Shown here in pieces: positions 8,565 to 21,251 of a DNA stretch of 64,000 nt (its first letter is position 1; every line of letters begins with the position of its first letter). The stretch comes from Selaginella moellendorffii (Eukaryota; Streptophyta; Lycopodiopsida; Selaginellales; Selaginellaceae). The position numbers and the translations under genes are program-made. The notes beneath the pieces were generated by a model. That model made no database searches, was not told where the DNA came from, and was given only the letters and a program-made list of their open reading frames with translations. The stretch is taken from the NCBI RefSeq assembly GCF_000143415.4, contig NW_003314280.1:1594152-1658151 (forward strand). The letters are read 5' to 3'.

Positions 8565-8971
8565 GAAAACCAAAACCCATCAAAAAGAACAACTGACCAT
8601 CATAAAATATCATCAATCATCCTATCAATAAAGAGATGCATAGTTATCATTGAATAAATAATTCACCATCTGAAAGAATGGCAAATTTTTCAATATCAAT
8701 AAGTAAAGCATTTGATAAAGATAATCAATTATCCTAGGTGATAGTCAATCATCACCAATAATCACTAGATGTAAACACTAATTTCAATATGAAAGTTAAT
8801 GAGTTAAAATGCATTTTTTAACAAATCTTAATAAATGGAATAATGAATATAAATCAAAAGTTCAAAGAAGTCTATAACCAAGTCTCACTTAACAATGATT
8901 ATGAGTTTATAATGAATTAACTTTAATGCTAAAGAAGAAATCATAGTACAACTCACAATATCCTTCACAAT
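8565..8971 (-). mobile_element. Decayed internal fragment of LTR1-family LARD
   Basis: Matches the internal region of the complete LARD around 34400-34800 in the same orientation (for example GATAGTCAATCATCACCAAT at about 8740 and 34580). CpG sites are largely lost. Non-coding. The 8370-8564 stretch before it shows no recognisable feature. Confidence 0.7.
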
Positions 8972-9679
8972 TGTCACAAATATAACTATGGGTATTAAAA
9001 ATTATGTATCAGTAAGTCCTTTCATATATTCTTTCCTTACTACTACGATGGCAGGAAGTTGATATTGCTAAACCTTTTATCAATCCTTCTTGTGCTAGTG
9101 GATTTAACTGGTGATTTCAAGTGTAATTATACAAGATAAGGATAAAGACAGAATTCCAAATGTATATTAGGGATAATGGGTAAGTCAGGCATAGCTAACC
9201 AACCTAAGGCATAATTTAGCTTTCATTTGTGTGTCTATCTTTGTGTTGTATTCAACTTGGGATTAAGCCCAAGTTCCATACTATGGTGGAATACTTATAT
9301 CCTTGCATTAGACCACTATTATGTTAAAATAGTGCCAAAATCTGTTTGGCTCTGTTTTGTATGTTAGTTCTAGCATTGGGATATTAGATACTTTAGGACT
9401 GTTTAAATGTTATTCTGTGCTCCTGTCCCTTTGCTCCTTGGGTTGAACGGTCAGAAGTCTCCTCATGCTTCAATTCCTTTGTTCCTTGGTTGCAAATTGA
9501 GGAGTTTGGCTCCGTTCTTGCATTCAGTGTCCCAACGCCTTGAAACTTGAGTTCTGCTCCACTGTCCTTAGACACATGGCATGTGACATGTGGCATATAG
9601 AGGGGGTTTAGATTCTACTTCATAGTTATTTTATGGTAAATCACTATAGAATAAAAGGTGAAAACCATATGCATTATAA
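8972..9679 (+). mobile_element. Shortened LTR1 inserted in a LARD fragment (solo LTR)
   Basis: Starts TGTCACAAAT and ends in a decayed GCATTATA. Both the 5' block (TTACTACTACGATGGCAGGA) and the 3' block (TTTATGGTAAATCACTATAG) of LTR1 are present, but the middle is missing, giving 708 bp against about 1.13 kb. The LARD fragment resumes directly after it at 9680, so this is a solo LTR. Confidence 0.75.
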
Positions 9680-9870
9680 CACAACCATAAGTTAAACTTG
9701 ATAATACAAAGGTAATGAAGAGTATTTTTGTATCAATCCAAAAGTCAAACACAACAAACTTATACTCAATAAATGACTACCAAACCAATCCTTTATAAAT
9801 CCATTGTTTATAGCAAGACGTAACTCACTTTATAACAAACACAATAAAAATCATCAATAATCAATATAAT
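9680..9870 (-). mobile_element. Continuation of the decayed LARD internal fragment
   Basis: Corresponds to about 34810-35010 of the complete LARD (TAGCAAGACGTAACTCACTT present in both). It ends where an LTR2 copy begins. Confidence 0.7.
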
Positions 9871-11195
9871 TGTAAGTGACTAAATTTTCCATTCTACTTT
9901 AGCCACTTAACCACACCTTAACCACTTGAAGGAGTCTCACTCATAACCTCTATAAGTTTTATTCCCAACTTGGGGGCATACTAGCCTCATGAATGACATC
10001 TATGCCACTTAGCCTTTACACTTAGCCCAAGTTCTCCATATGTTTAATCCCTTTACAAACATTTAAAGATTCCACTAACATATCAACCCATTACACTAAA
10101 AGTTGTCCATTCACCTTTGTTTTATTGGCCACTCATAGCATAACCCAAAAACTAAGCTATCCATCCATGAGTGGTCATCCTTTGACCACACCTTAACACC
10201 TTTAGGATGCTTAGAACATAAGGGACACCCTTCCCTAATATCCCTCTATTGGTCCGTACTAAGTCCTACTTCGTCCACGACAATGCTCGCCAACACTACC
10301 AATTGAGTTAAAGCCCGAAGGTTTGACCACTAAGTCCCATTGACCTCTAGGACTTCCTCACTATGTGACCATGCCCTTGGTCACTACACAAGAAGACTGC
10401 TCCTTTTCCTTTCTATAGTCCGGGACTTTGAAACAACATTTTGAAACACTATGGCTTTAACGCAAATCTCATGGGTATTCTCCCCACTTTCTACCTTTGG
10501 GTGTCCTATCCATATGACTAAAGCGGGGTTTTAATGAGCTATGCCAAGTATTTAAGTAGGTAGTGCCACCCACACTTGGATTGGGAGCATCAACCATTTG
10601 ATCTCCTAGAGAAGTTAAAGCAGGCTTTTAAACACTTACCAAGTTACCCCATTTGTCCGTCCATATTCTCTCTAGCCTTGGACTCATCAGTGGTTATATT
10701 TATGTTGTCTTTGTTTGTTGCTTCCATGACGCTAACAATATTTTATTATAAAGTAAATCTAATATATAATAGTGTTTAGGGCCATCAGAAACCTTAAATC
10801 AATAGCCAATAAGGAACTAAAATGAATTTGGATAATGCTAAAATCTTTATGAATATATTAAAAGGTGTTAAAATTATTGTAAATGTGCTAAAGGGAAACA
10901 TTATTAGTAATGCCACAAAAAAATTCAAGTGAGTGAACATATTAATGTATAAAATAATTTTTGTGAAGAAAATGTCCATCCAGACTTAAAAATTTCACCA
11001 AAATTGTTATATGATTGCATATATGTGGGTATAACCTTCCTTGGTCACACTAACTTTTCCTGGACAAACTAGTTTCACAAGAGTCCTCCTTCTATCCATT
11101 TGGAGCTCACCAAACCCCCCAAGGTTTGGGAGACAATCACTTTGGGCTTTCACCCTTGAACTCAGACTCACACTTAGACTTGGACTCAGATTCGA
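9871..11195 (-). mobile_element. Old LTR2 copy, 5' end lost, with an AT-rich insert
   Basis: Begins TGTAAGTGACTAAATTTTCC, the reverse complement of the LTR2 end, and follows LTR2 backwards through the block matching 20260-20760. It stops in the GACTCAGA minisatellite, where an LTR1 fragment starts at 11196. About 290 bp at 10735-11030 is an AT-rich insert absent from the other LTR2 copies. Short open frames within are accidental. Confidence 0.75.
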
Positions 11196-11857
11196 TGTCA
11201 CGAATGTGACTTCGGGTATCGAAAGTTACCTGTTGACTAGTCCTTATGGACACTCCTTCGTTACTACCACAACAGCAGGAAGTCGGTATTGCTGGACCCT
11301 TTATTAGTCCCTTTTGTGCTAGTGGAGTTAATTGAGCATTTTAAGTGTACTTAGACCAGATGAGCATAAGGACGGAATTTCTATGTGTTATTAGCTAAGC
11401 ATACTTAGCCTGGTAAGAAGTTCCCTTCTCGTTATGTCTTGCACTGGCTAGTGACAAGAATCCTCACGTATTGAGATTAATCCCTCAATATCGCTGGATG
11501 ATAGCTTACTGTGTCTGCCAAACGCTTTTGCTATCATGCCCTTTGTGTTAGTCTCATTCCAGTCCCAAATGCTATTTATAGAAAGTGTCCAAATTTGCTC
11601 ATTTGGCATATCTACGGAATGTAAAAATTGTTCTGAACACAATAGTGTTCATCCCATGTCTAAATTCACAATCTAGCGTCATTCCATATTTAGTAAGTTT
11701 TGAGCTTGTCTTAGAGACTAACTCCTAATACTAAGGGAGGCTTGGGGTGAAAGCCCAAAGCGTGTGTTCCTCAAGGGGGGGGGGCTATTCCAAATGTATA
11801 ATAGAGGTATAGGTAGGTTGGGCATGGCCGACTAACCTGAGGCATAATTTAGCTCCA
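11196..11857 (+). mobile_element. LTR1 fragment, first 660 bp
   Basis: Starts TGTCACGAATGTGACTTCGG and follows the 29200 copy to about AGCTCC at 11857, including the GGGGTGAAAGCCCAAAGCGT block at 11756 and a G-run. The rest of the LTR is missing at the junction with the minus-strand Ty3/gypsy element. Confidence 0.8.
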
Positions 11858-11929
11858 CACATCCCCGCGGGGAGTTAGGCGTAGTGCCCTATGCCTGGTC
11901 GACCTAGCTAACCCATGCTAATTAGCTTA

Positions 11930-13422
11930 CCTTTGGTGCGCCTCCGGGTCCCAACATATGCTATTGCTCAACTTCACAAATTGATATTTTAATTGAACTT
12001 TGCATAAGTACATAGAGTTTTGCTTTGCAGAAATTCCTCCACTAGATCTCCCGTGTTCGCTAGGTTCTCCTTCGGTTCCTATGTTGCTTCGCAGTGTGGA
12101 AATCTTTTCCACTTCACATGGAACTCTCTCACCTCGTGTTCTTGTCGCTTGCTCTTGCGTGCATTGAGGATGGCCTCGACTTTGTATTCCTCTTCCCCTT
12201 GGATAACCTCAGATAAAAGTCTTACTTGGTCCTTGCAAAGTGGATCCTCAAAGTATGGCTTGAGTAAGTTCATGTGGAACACTGGGTGCATCTTCCCCAT
12301 CTCTCGAGGAAGTTGGAGATGGTAAGCCACTTTACCGATTCGTGTCTCAATCTCGTAAGGCCCTGTGAACCTGCTTAAGGAAGTCAAGATCAATTCATTT
12401 ACAAAAATACATGCATTTTTACCTTTGGGTCAACTTTCAGCTGATCCCACTTGGTAGCCTGAGGTTCTTGGTGTTCAGCCACACCTTCTCCCCAGCTTGG
12501 AACTCTACATCCCGGCACTTTTGGTTTGCGTACTTGGTTTGCCTTTGTTGAGCCCATTCCAAGGAATCCCTCACTAGATTCCAAATATTGAGTCTTTCTG
12601 CCGTGAATGCCTCCACTGCGGGTAGCTCTCCATGATACTCGGACACGCCGAGTTCCACAGGACTTTCAATAACTCGCCCATTGATGACTTCCCATGGACT
12701 CACCCTGATACTCAAATGTGGTGAGTTGTTATAACACATTTCCGCAAGTCCCAAATGACTTACCCAATCGGTCTGGTCTCCCGAGACATAGCATCGCAAA
12801 TAATCCTCCAGCTGCCTATTCACCCTTTCCGTTTGTCCGTCTGTCAAGAAGTGTTAGTGCCATCAAACTTGACTTAATACCCAAAACCTGCCTGTGGGTG
12901 ATAGGTTGTGCTGAATTTCAATTTGGTGCGATACTGTTCCAGGAGAGTCCTCTAGAACCTACTAGTAAAGATCTTATCTCGATCTGAGATGATCTCTTCC
13001 GGCCTTCCCCGCACTCGAACCACTTGTTCGAAGAACAGCTTCGCCACACCTTCCGCATCCACTTCCGTTGTGGTGGGTATGAAATGTGCCATTTTTGAAA
13101 ATCAGTCCACCACCACGAATATCGCATCAAACCCCTCGCTTGGGGGGAGTCCCGTGATGAAGTCCATCGTAAGACATTTCCACGGACGATCTGGAATTGG
13201 GATGCTTTGCAACAAGCCCCCACTAGCCTTAGTCATGGCTTTGACCTGCTGACATGTTGGATATGTCTTTACATAGTCTTGGACGTCCTTAGCCATATCT
13301 GGCCAATAGTACTTCTGCTTGAGTAAGCCCATCATCTTGGGCACTCCGCCGTGTCCCGCAAGAGGTCCATCATGACACTCTTCTAAAGCTACCTTCCTTA
13401 GTTCCCCTTTTGGAACATACAC
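11930..13422 (-). pseudogene. Integrase and chromodomain of Ty3/gypsy chromovirus G, degraded
   Basis: From right to left on the minus strand: the H2C2 zinc-finger region (HDGPLAGHGG ... TYPTCQ, the first Cys of the CxxC now Tyr), the integrase core (TMDFITGLPPSEGFD, TDGQTERVNRQLEDYL), the GEKVWLNTKNL segment, then a chromodomain (EEEYKVEAILNAR ... REFHVKWKRFPHCEAT) with a stop where the Trp of the WEP motif is expected. The frame is broken at about 12400-12430 and about 12850-12920. Integrase inserts element cDNA; a chromodomain usually directs insertion to heterochromatin. Inactive as it stands. Confidence 0.85.
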
Positions 13423-13497
13423 CCTCGTTTGCCTTTAATAGATGAGTCCGTTGTGTTCTGCATAGCCCGTTTTCTCTTCCGTTGGCAGCTCACCTCT

Positions 13498-14982
13498 CTA
13501 GTGAGCTTCCCATGCCTCTAGATTCCTCAACAACACTTCTTGGGCTAGACCATCATTCTCATATGCTGTCCGCACATCATCCCAAAAGATTGCTGTCACG
13601 CTGAATATCGCCAACCTTAAGCTCGCTTTTCGACTTAGCGCATCCGCCACGATGTTGCTCTTCCCAGGCTTGTACAAAATCTCGCAATCAAACTCGGCCA
13701 AGGCATTGGCCCACCAACCCTGTTTCCCTCTCAAGTCGGGCTGTGACAAGAAGTGTTTCGTTACCATATTGTACGTGTAAACCTTGAAGTGTCTCCCAAG
13801 GTAGTGTCGCCACTCCTTGAGTGCCTTGACCACTGCAAACAATTCCTTCTCGTAGGCAAGCCACTTCCGTTGAGCCTTGTCCAACTTCTTCAAGAAGAAC
13901 GCTACTGGATGGTTGTCTTGCTTCAAAACTGCGCCCAACGCAAAGTCTGAAGCATCTGTTTCTACCTCAAAGTCCTTACCAAAGTCTGGTAATGCCAACA
14001 CGGGAGCCTTCCTCAACTTCCCTTTGAGGTGGACGAATGCCACTTCGCATTCCGCTGTCCATATCATCTTCCCTTTTCCTATTTGGTCCGTTAAGGGCAC
14101 TCTCGAATAGTGTCTGATAAACTTTCGGTAGTAGTTGCATAGCCCCAAGAACGCCCTCAACTTATGCACATTCGATGGTTGCTCCCATTCCTGGATCGCT
14201 TGGACTACAAAGATATGGTTCATCAATGCCGAAAACGTTGCCAGTGCATTGCACAGCCCAAAGGGCATCACCAAAAACTCAAAGCTCCCATACCTGGTTC
14301 GACAGGTTGTTTTCTCGACATCTTCCTCTGCTACCCTGATCTGGTAGTATCCTGACCTGAGGTCAATCCTCGAGAAGTATTTTACCTTTCCCAACCTATC
14401 GAATAGGTTCTCAATTCTTGGCAAAGGGTACTTGTTCTTCTTTGTATATTTGTTGAGCAACCGGTAGTCTATGCATATGTGCATAGATCCATCTTTCTTT
14501 TTCACAAATAACACCGACACCCCATATGGCGACTTGCTTAACCTGACATACCTTTTGTCCACCAACTCCTCTAGTTGGCACTTGAGCTCCTTGAATTCTT
14601 TTTCGTTCAACCGATAGGGGGAAGGAACCACCACCTCAGCACCCTCGACCAGCTCAATCTTATGTTCTATCGGTCGTGCGGGGGGCAGCCCCGCTGGTAG
14701 CTCCTCCGGCATGGTATCCTGGAATTGGTCCAACACCCGTTGGATCATTAAAGGTACTTCTTCTGTTCTTGTCTTTTTATCACTCTTCACCGAGAGTAAG
14801 CACAAAAATGCTACTTTAGTTCCTTTAGTGAGTTGTCCTCTCGTGGACACTAGGTTTAAGCAGGAATCTTTGGCCTTGCTTTGCCCTACCTTTAGATCCT
14901 GGGCCTCCACCCTAGATCTTCTTCCTTGGGCATTCACCAGTACCACAAGGTTTTGTACCTTGTCCATGTAGGGGTACCACAA
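13498..14982 (-). pseudogene. Reverse transcriptase-RNase H of element G, palm deleted
   Basis: A 494-codon open frame. The RT N-terminal half is clear ([42 protein letters not shown]). Directly after FSALMNHIF it jumps to [20 protein letters not shown]. The segment with the YxDD catalytic pair and the following connection, about 90 residues in related elements, is absent, with no shift of frame. RNase H follows ([40 protein letters not shown]). Without the palm it cannot polymerise DNA, so the long frame does not mean an active element. Confidence 0.88.
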
Positions 14983-16230
14983 ACCGATTGAACCAATCCA
15001 TTTCGAAGATCACGTCAAATCCCGCCATGTCTAACACAGGGAAATCCATGTCCACTTTCCATGTCCCTACTTCGACTCTCGCTTATCGAAGTACCTCATC
15101 GGTGCTTTGGCTACCTTGAACAAACTCTATAGTCCTTGGTTCACCTAGCCGCTACACTGTTAGTCCAGCTTGCCAGATTATGTTTGCAGCCACAAAATTA
15201 TCCGAAGCACCCGTGTCAATAAGGATCTTAACAAAGCTACCTTTGAGCTTTCCTCGGAGGGGTAGTAGATGTCTCGAACGACTCTCTACCAAAGTTGCTC
15301 GTGTAATGAGTAACTTTGAGTTAGGGACTGGATCACATACCTCAGTTTAGATTTCACCCGACTTGATGGCCATATTGGCTCTGGCCTTCTTCGGGTAGGG
15401 ACATTCCCTCGAAAAGTGTCCCGCTTCACCATAGTTGTAGTATATGTTATTTCCCACGTTGCTATACGACTTGACCTTCTTATCCGTGGGTTTGTCTCTT
15501 TTCGCTTGACTCCCCCACGTACTCGCTTGCTGGCCACCTTCCGGAACCCCGAGGACTCATTCTTAGAGAAACTCTTCTTGAATTTCCCTCGGCTATATGC
15601 TCCCCTTGGTTTGGCCCCTTTGCTAAATATGGACCCTGACCTTGTCGTGTTCCCCTTTTGCAGGTTATCGTTGAAATACACCTTGATGGCCGCATCCAAC
15701 ACTACCTTGTAGTTGGTCGGGTTTCACTGCATCACCTCACCGCGAGCCTAGGTTTGCAAACCTGATATGAAGGCATGGAACGCATCCATATCCCTCATGT
15801 CCGTGACAAGTATCCTCTTTGCCATAAACCCATTCATATACTCCTAAATGGTTCTGGTCTTCTTCAGCCTACTCAGCTCGTCTCTTAGATGCAGAGTAGC
15901 ATTCGGAGGAACGTAAGTCGCATGGATCCTCGCCTTCATCATTTCCCAAGTGGCCACCGGTCCTTCGTTGGCCTCTGTTGCTCTCCACCAAGACTTGGCA
16001 TTATCTGCCAAGTATGGTTTTGGGACCTTTTCCGAGCTTGGTAATCGCAACGCTCGGAAGTAGTCCTCCATATCGTAAAACCAATCCTCCACCACCTTAT
16101 AGTTGTTCACTCTCTTAAAGACCGGTGGGGGCTTTGGTTTGTACTTGGGAACTGCCTGAGGGACTGATTCCACTTCGGTCTGTTCGACCTTGTCTGGTTT
16201 TACCCTTGGTTTTACCCCACGGATTCCCAA
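14983..16230 (-). pseudogene. Gag and protease of element G, degraded
   Basis: Gag begins near 16230 (PPPVFKRVNNYKVVEDWFYDM, then capsid-like SWWRATEANEGPVATWEMMK). The nucleocapsid knuckle at about 15380-15430 reads YYNYGEAGHFSREC: the first two zinc-binding Cys have become Tyr, each a G-to-A change on the coding strand. The protease active site IDTGASDNFV lies at about 15190-15222. Frames are interrupted between 15285 and 15240, around 15840 and near 14990. Confidence 0.8.
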
Positions 16231-16259
16231 ATCTCTCCCAATCCCCCTCCTCGGGTTAG

Positions 16260-17149
16260 ACTAGACTTAAGGTTCGACTACACTCCCCGCAAGCACAAGC
16301 AGCCAAGCATACTAAGCCTCCAGGTTCCTAACACCCCCTGGTACAATAAGACTTGATCATGGGACCCTCTAAATCCCAAGCCTTGGGTGCAACACTTGCT
16401 TCGGGACATCGGGGTGAAACACCGTGGCCTAATGGCCCGGTATGGGTACCTCTACCCCCCCACTTCCATCCCGAAGGGAAGGCCCAAGCCCCTAGGAAGG
16501 GCGAGGACCAATGAGCCACAAGGTACTCAAGTGGGGCACCACTCCACATGAGCTGAGAGCATTGCAGTCGGTTTCCCTATCGGGAGTGGGAGCTGCTCTT
16601 GAGCACTTCCCTGGGTGGCCCCTCCGGCACCACCCAAGCCCATGCTCACTCCCACCCAAGGCCCCTCAGCCCTAGTCTTAACCTCAAGTCAGTTTGGAAG
16701 CACCACTAGAGAGTTCCTTCAAGACTGATTCTTGGACCTCGCTATCCCTACTATACTTTTGGAACCTCCTGCAGCCCCCCCCCCCCTGGGAGGTGCACGC
16801 TTTGGGCTTTCACCCCTTGACCTGTATTAGTATTTGGACTTAGTCTCAAACTCGATCTCGAACTCGATCTCGAAACCCGACTTTGGACTCGGTCTCGGAC
16901 TCGATCTCAGACTCGATCTCGGACCCGATCTCTGACTCGACTTCGGACTTGACCTTGGACTCGGTCTCGGACCTGATTCGGATCTCGGACTCTGTCTCGA
17001 ACTCGGTCTCGAACTCGGTCTCCGATTCGGCCTCGGGCTCAATCCCGAACTCTATCTCGAACTCGATCTTAGAGTTGGTCTTGGACTCGATCTTCGACTC
17101 GGTCCCATCCGATGAACTCTTTGTCATTTTGGTCATGCTTTCGGGGATC
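16260..17149. repeat. Mosaic of LTR fragments and a GACTCGATCTCG simple repeat
   Basis: 16260-16740 is GC-rich and non-coding, presumably 5' sequence of element G, with no clear LTR edge. 16740-16825 resembles LTR1 read backwards (CTATCCCTACTATAC, a C-run, GCTTTGGGCTTTCACCCC). 16830-17110 is the CTCGGACTCGATCTC minisatellite of LTR2 type. The open frames through it on both strands are by-products of the repeat. Confidence 0.55.
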
Positions 17150-19586
17150 CTTTAACCTACGACATCTCGGGGAGTCGGTTCCTTACAGACTATAGGGATT
17201 AGTCTATTGGTTCAAGTAGTCATTGCCGTGCTCTCTCATAACTTTTCTTGGATTGGACTTAAGGGCGAAAGCAAGCTTGAGGTTTAGTCAAAATATAAGA
17301 CCGAAAAGAAAGTCATTAGGGACGAAGGATCAAACACATAAATCATTTTCTCTTCTTAGAGAGATGATTTGCAACGAGATATGACTCATTGCTCGTGTTC
17401 GCATTATGCATTCAAGAGTTCCTACCTTGATGTATGTTGGAAGTGATGGTCTTACAAGTGGTGAATTATGGGATGGATAGTGGTGAAATGCTAAACCATT
17501 TTGTCTAGGCTCGCTATTGGAAGGCTTGGGTTGCAATGCTCAATTCTTTTCCAGGGAATCTTGCTATTGCTCCTTGAGTAGCTTGGTGTTGGATTAGTTT
17601 TGAGTTTGGTCAGATAGAGAGTGGCATGAGTTTGTCCATGTTGTGAATAAAAGTTAGTGGTGTTAGGTGTTAAAGTTTCTATCGATGGGGTGTGGCATTT
17701 ATGTTGCATTTTGTCAAATTGACTGGACACTTGATACTCACGTAAACCTTTGTAGTAATGACATGGGCATTGCTCGTGGTGTTACTCAATTGATGATTAA
17801 GTCGTTGTGATACTTATATCATATCCATGTGAAAATGAGCAATATGTTTACAAAGTTGTTTGGTTAAACGATGATCAACCCTAAAGTGGTTGATAGGGAA
17901 GCTAGTCTACTTATACAAAGTAACATTGTAGTAACTTTGAATGGATTTTCAATAGTGATCCATTATTCTAAGCTTATGTTAGTACCTTGTTTCCTTGAGT
18001 TTGCCCATTAAGGTGTTGGAAAGGGTTATAGCATTCACTTGCTATGGCTTGTTGGTTTATCTGTTAGCACTTGGAGTAAATTGTTGGATGGAGAAGGTGT
18101 GTAGTTGAAGCATTGACATTGCTAGCACTTGTGTTAGTGGAAGTGGCATTGTTATTTTGAGTGATAAGGAATTTTCCTTAGACCTTGATTTTCCATGTTA
18201 TTTTTCTTGTTAGTGCTTTAACTTCACATTGGATCTTAAAGTTGGTTGAAGAAGAGTGTTAGTGCAATGTGGATATACGAAGGTGTGGTCTTCATGATCA
18301 AGCTTTAGATGTTCATTTTGCATTTTACAGATGTCAGTGTTAGATGTCGAATATATGGGCAAAGATGTTCGATATTTAAGCATACTATTGGGTCATGAGA
18401 GAATCTATGTGAAGTTGTTGGTAGGAGGAAGTTGGTTGAGTCTTGAAAGTTTGCATTCCTAGACAGAGAGTTATTCTTTCTCTAGGATGGAAAATTTTCC
18501 ACAAATTTTTTTAGGCTTTTCCAATGGTTGATTTGTTGATCACTTTGCTCAAAAACCATTTCGTTTTTGTAAGCCAATACAAACTAATAAAGGGGTTGAA
18601 GTTGACTTTAGTTAACTTAAACCTTAGTAAGTAATTTGTATGTTGCAACCCGAAAAAGATGTTGACTTTGGAACTAAGGCAATTGAGTTGGATAAAGTCT
18701 AAAGTTGGTGTAAAAAAGTGGCCGTTGCACTTTTGTAGAAAGGTGGCCCTTGTGCCTGTCTTCTATAGTGTTCTACTTGGTGGTAGGTTGCAGCTTGCAT
18801 TTTGTTAAGACTTTATGAGAGTAGTGAGCTTTCACTAATCCTGATATAGTCTTAGTGGCCCTACACCTTGGCTGAGGATGGTGATATCCAACTTAATTGT
18901 TTAAAGTTGAGATGTTGGTACCCGTACTATAGCTTTGTATATGAGGAGGTTGTGTACCAATATGAATCCATCTTGTGGTTTTCACTTTAGTTTCAGCCAA
19001 ATGTTGATTATGCATAGTTAGCCTCGTCAAGGCATGCTCAGAGCTATTGGCTAAATGCATTAGTGAGCTTATTTCGGTTAAGTTGGATTCAAGTGGTCAT
19101 TTAGTTCGTGCTTGTCCATGAACCTAAATCTCATATATGAGGTATTACATTATTGTTGGACAAATATATGACTTGATGGCATGAGTTTAGTGTTTGGGTC
19201 TTATGAAGGCAAGTTGAAGGAGTGATTGTCGGTTGCTTGGCAACTAATGATTGCTTGTAGACTTTGTCAAAGACTGTTTAACACTTGCTTCACTCAATGA
19301 TGATTTAGCAGTGATGGGCTTGCTTTACTGGATGGTGTTACAGAGGATCATGTTGTTAGAGTTACATGGTTTTTTCCATATTGGCATATCGATTCCACCT
19401 CTGTCGATATCATTTTTGGTTGTGTTTACTACATAGTAATGGATTTCATTGAATCTTGGATGTAGTGATTCACTCCTTGAGGAAGTATTATCTATAACTG
19501 AGTATTGTTGAAGAACTGGTCTCAGATACTGACTTAAGTAACTTCGACCTTGGTTAGTTTGGTTGCTAAAGAGTTTTGAGTGGTGA
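17150..19586 (+). mobile_element. LTR1-family LARD copy, left internal part
   Basis: Matches the complete LARD in reverse, about 37850 down to 35420 (for example GATTAGTCTATTGGTTCAA). The 5' LTR and the primer site are missing at the left. It is interrupted by the LTR2 element at 19587 and resumes at 27074. No coding sequence beyond short chance frames. Confidence 0.8.
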
Positions 19587-21236
19587 TGTGAGACACAAAA
19601 TCCCTAAGCCTCAAAGTGGAGCTAGAAAGGGTGCCACATGGTAGTGGCCAAAGCGAAAGCCAAACAAGCGTAATGCGTTTGGACTAAAAGCTTCGACTTG
19701 GAAGGTCGAGAGCGGGAGTGGAACTCCCAACAAAGGGCTCGAGGAACAAGCGCGAAGCGAGCAATAAACAAGGTTCCAAAAAGGGACCCAAAAAGGACCA
19801 ACACATGACACGTGGAAGTGTCCGAGATGGAGTCCGAGACGGACCCTAGTTGGAGTCCGAGATGGACCTGAAGTGGAGTCCGAAGTGGAGTCCGAAGTGG
19901 AGTCCGAGATGGAGTCTGATATGGAGTCCGAGATGGACCCGAAGTGGAGTCCGAGATGGAGTCCGAGGTGGACCGAGACTGAGTCCGAGATGGACCCGAG
20001 ATGGAGTCTGAGATGGATCGAGATGGAGTTCGAGATGGAGTCCGAGATGGACCGAGACGGAGTCCGAGATGGAGTCTGAGATGGAGTCCGAGAAGGACCC
20101 GAGATGGAGTCCGAGGTCGAGACCGAGACCGAGACCGGGACCGAGACCGGGGCCGAGATCGAGACCGAGGCCAAGGCGAGACCGAGCCCGAGCCCGAGTC
20201 CGAGTCCGAGTCCGAGTCCGAGCCTGAGTCTGAGTCTGAGAGGGTGAAAGCCCAAAGCGTTCGTCTCCCAGACCCTGGGGGGTTTGGTGAGCTCCAAAAG
20301 TATAGTAAGGGGGAGGACTGCAGTAGAGCCAGTTTGGCCAGGAAATGTCAGTTTGGCCCAGGAAGGCCAGGCCCAGTGTTGGGTGATGAGCTGACCACTG
20401 GAAAGTCCAAGACTAGAGTGAACATGGACCGACAAGCGGGGTAGCTTGGTGAAGTGTTCAAGAGCCGGCTCTAGTTCCCCCGGGAGATCAACTGGCCGAT
20501 GCTCCCAGTCTAAGTGTGGGTGGCACTACCTACTTGGATACCAAGTGTGGCTCAACGGAACCTCGCTCTAAGCCCATGGCTAGAGCACCTAAAGGCAAAA
20601 GGCGGGGAGAGTACCCAGGTGGCTCGCATAAGGCCACGGTGTTCCGAAATGTTGTCCCAAAAGCCCAGACTGTGGAAAGGAAGAGGAGCAGTCCTCTGGG
20701 GTAGTGACCAAGGACACAGTCGTGTGGTGAGGAAGTCCTAGAGGACCGTAGGACTTAGTGGTCGGGCCGGTGGGCCTCGATTCAGTGGTAGTGTTGGTGA
20801 ACACGGCCGTGGGCAGAAAGGGACTTGGTGGGGACTAGAAAAGGGATATTAGAGAAGGCTATTCCCCACATCTGTGGGCATCCTATGGATGCTAAGGAGT
20901 GGATCTGGAATGATCACTCATGGACGGATGGTCCAGTCCTTGAGAGACGGGATTGTGATGCAGGTGGTGTTAGACCACCGGTATGACCAAGGTAAAGGGG
21001 CATGGCCTTAGCGTAACGGGCTAGTATATCGGTGGTACCTTGGGGTGTCGGTCTTGGGACCGGACACGTGGAGCACTTGGACTAAGTGCAAGGGATGAGT
21101 GGCATAGATGCCATTCTCGGGGCTAGCAAGTCCCAAGTCCTGAATTGGACTTATGGAGGTTGTGAATGTGACTCCTTCAAGTGGTCGGAGGTGTGGTTAA
21201 GTGACTAAAGTAGAATGGAAAATTTAGTCGCTTACA
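19587..21236 (+). repeat. 5' LTR of the LTR2 element
   Basis: Starts TGTGAGACACAAAATCCC, ends TTTAGTCGCTTACA. About 19820-20240 is a minisatellite of GAGTCCGAGATGG units that shorten to GAGTCC at the right. The block GGGTGAAAGCCCAAAGCGTT follows. Confidence 0.93.
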
Positions 21237-21239
21237 ACT

Positions 21240-21251
21240 TGGTATCGGAGC
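21240..21251 (+). promoter_or_regulatory. Primer binding site (tRNA-Met type)
   Basis: TGGTATCGGAGC, three bases inside the left LTR. It differs by one base from the common plant initiator-Met primer site TGGTATCAGAGC. Confidence 0.8.

Noticed and set aside
16827-17155. Ser/Glu/Arg repeat proteins
   Set aside because: Three overlapping frames on both strands arise from the GACTCGATCTCG minisatellite. This is a property of the repeat and no gene.
19611-20444. 274-codon minus-strand frame in LTR2
   Set aside because: Encodes only minisatellite-derived repeats (RLRLGLGLGL, TPSRTPS) inside an LTR. The homologous frame in the other LTR has a different length and content.
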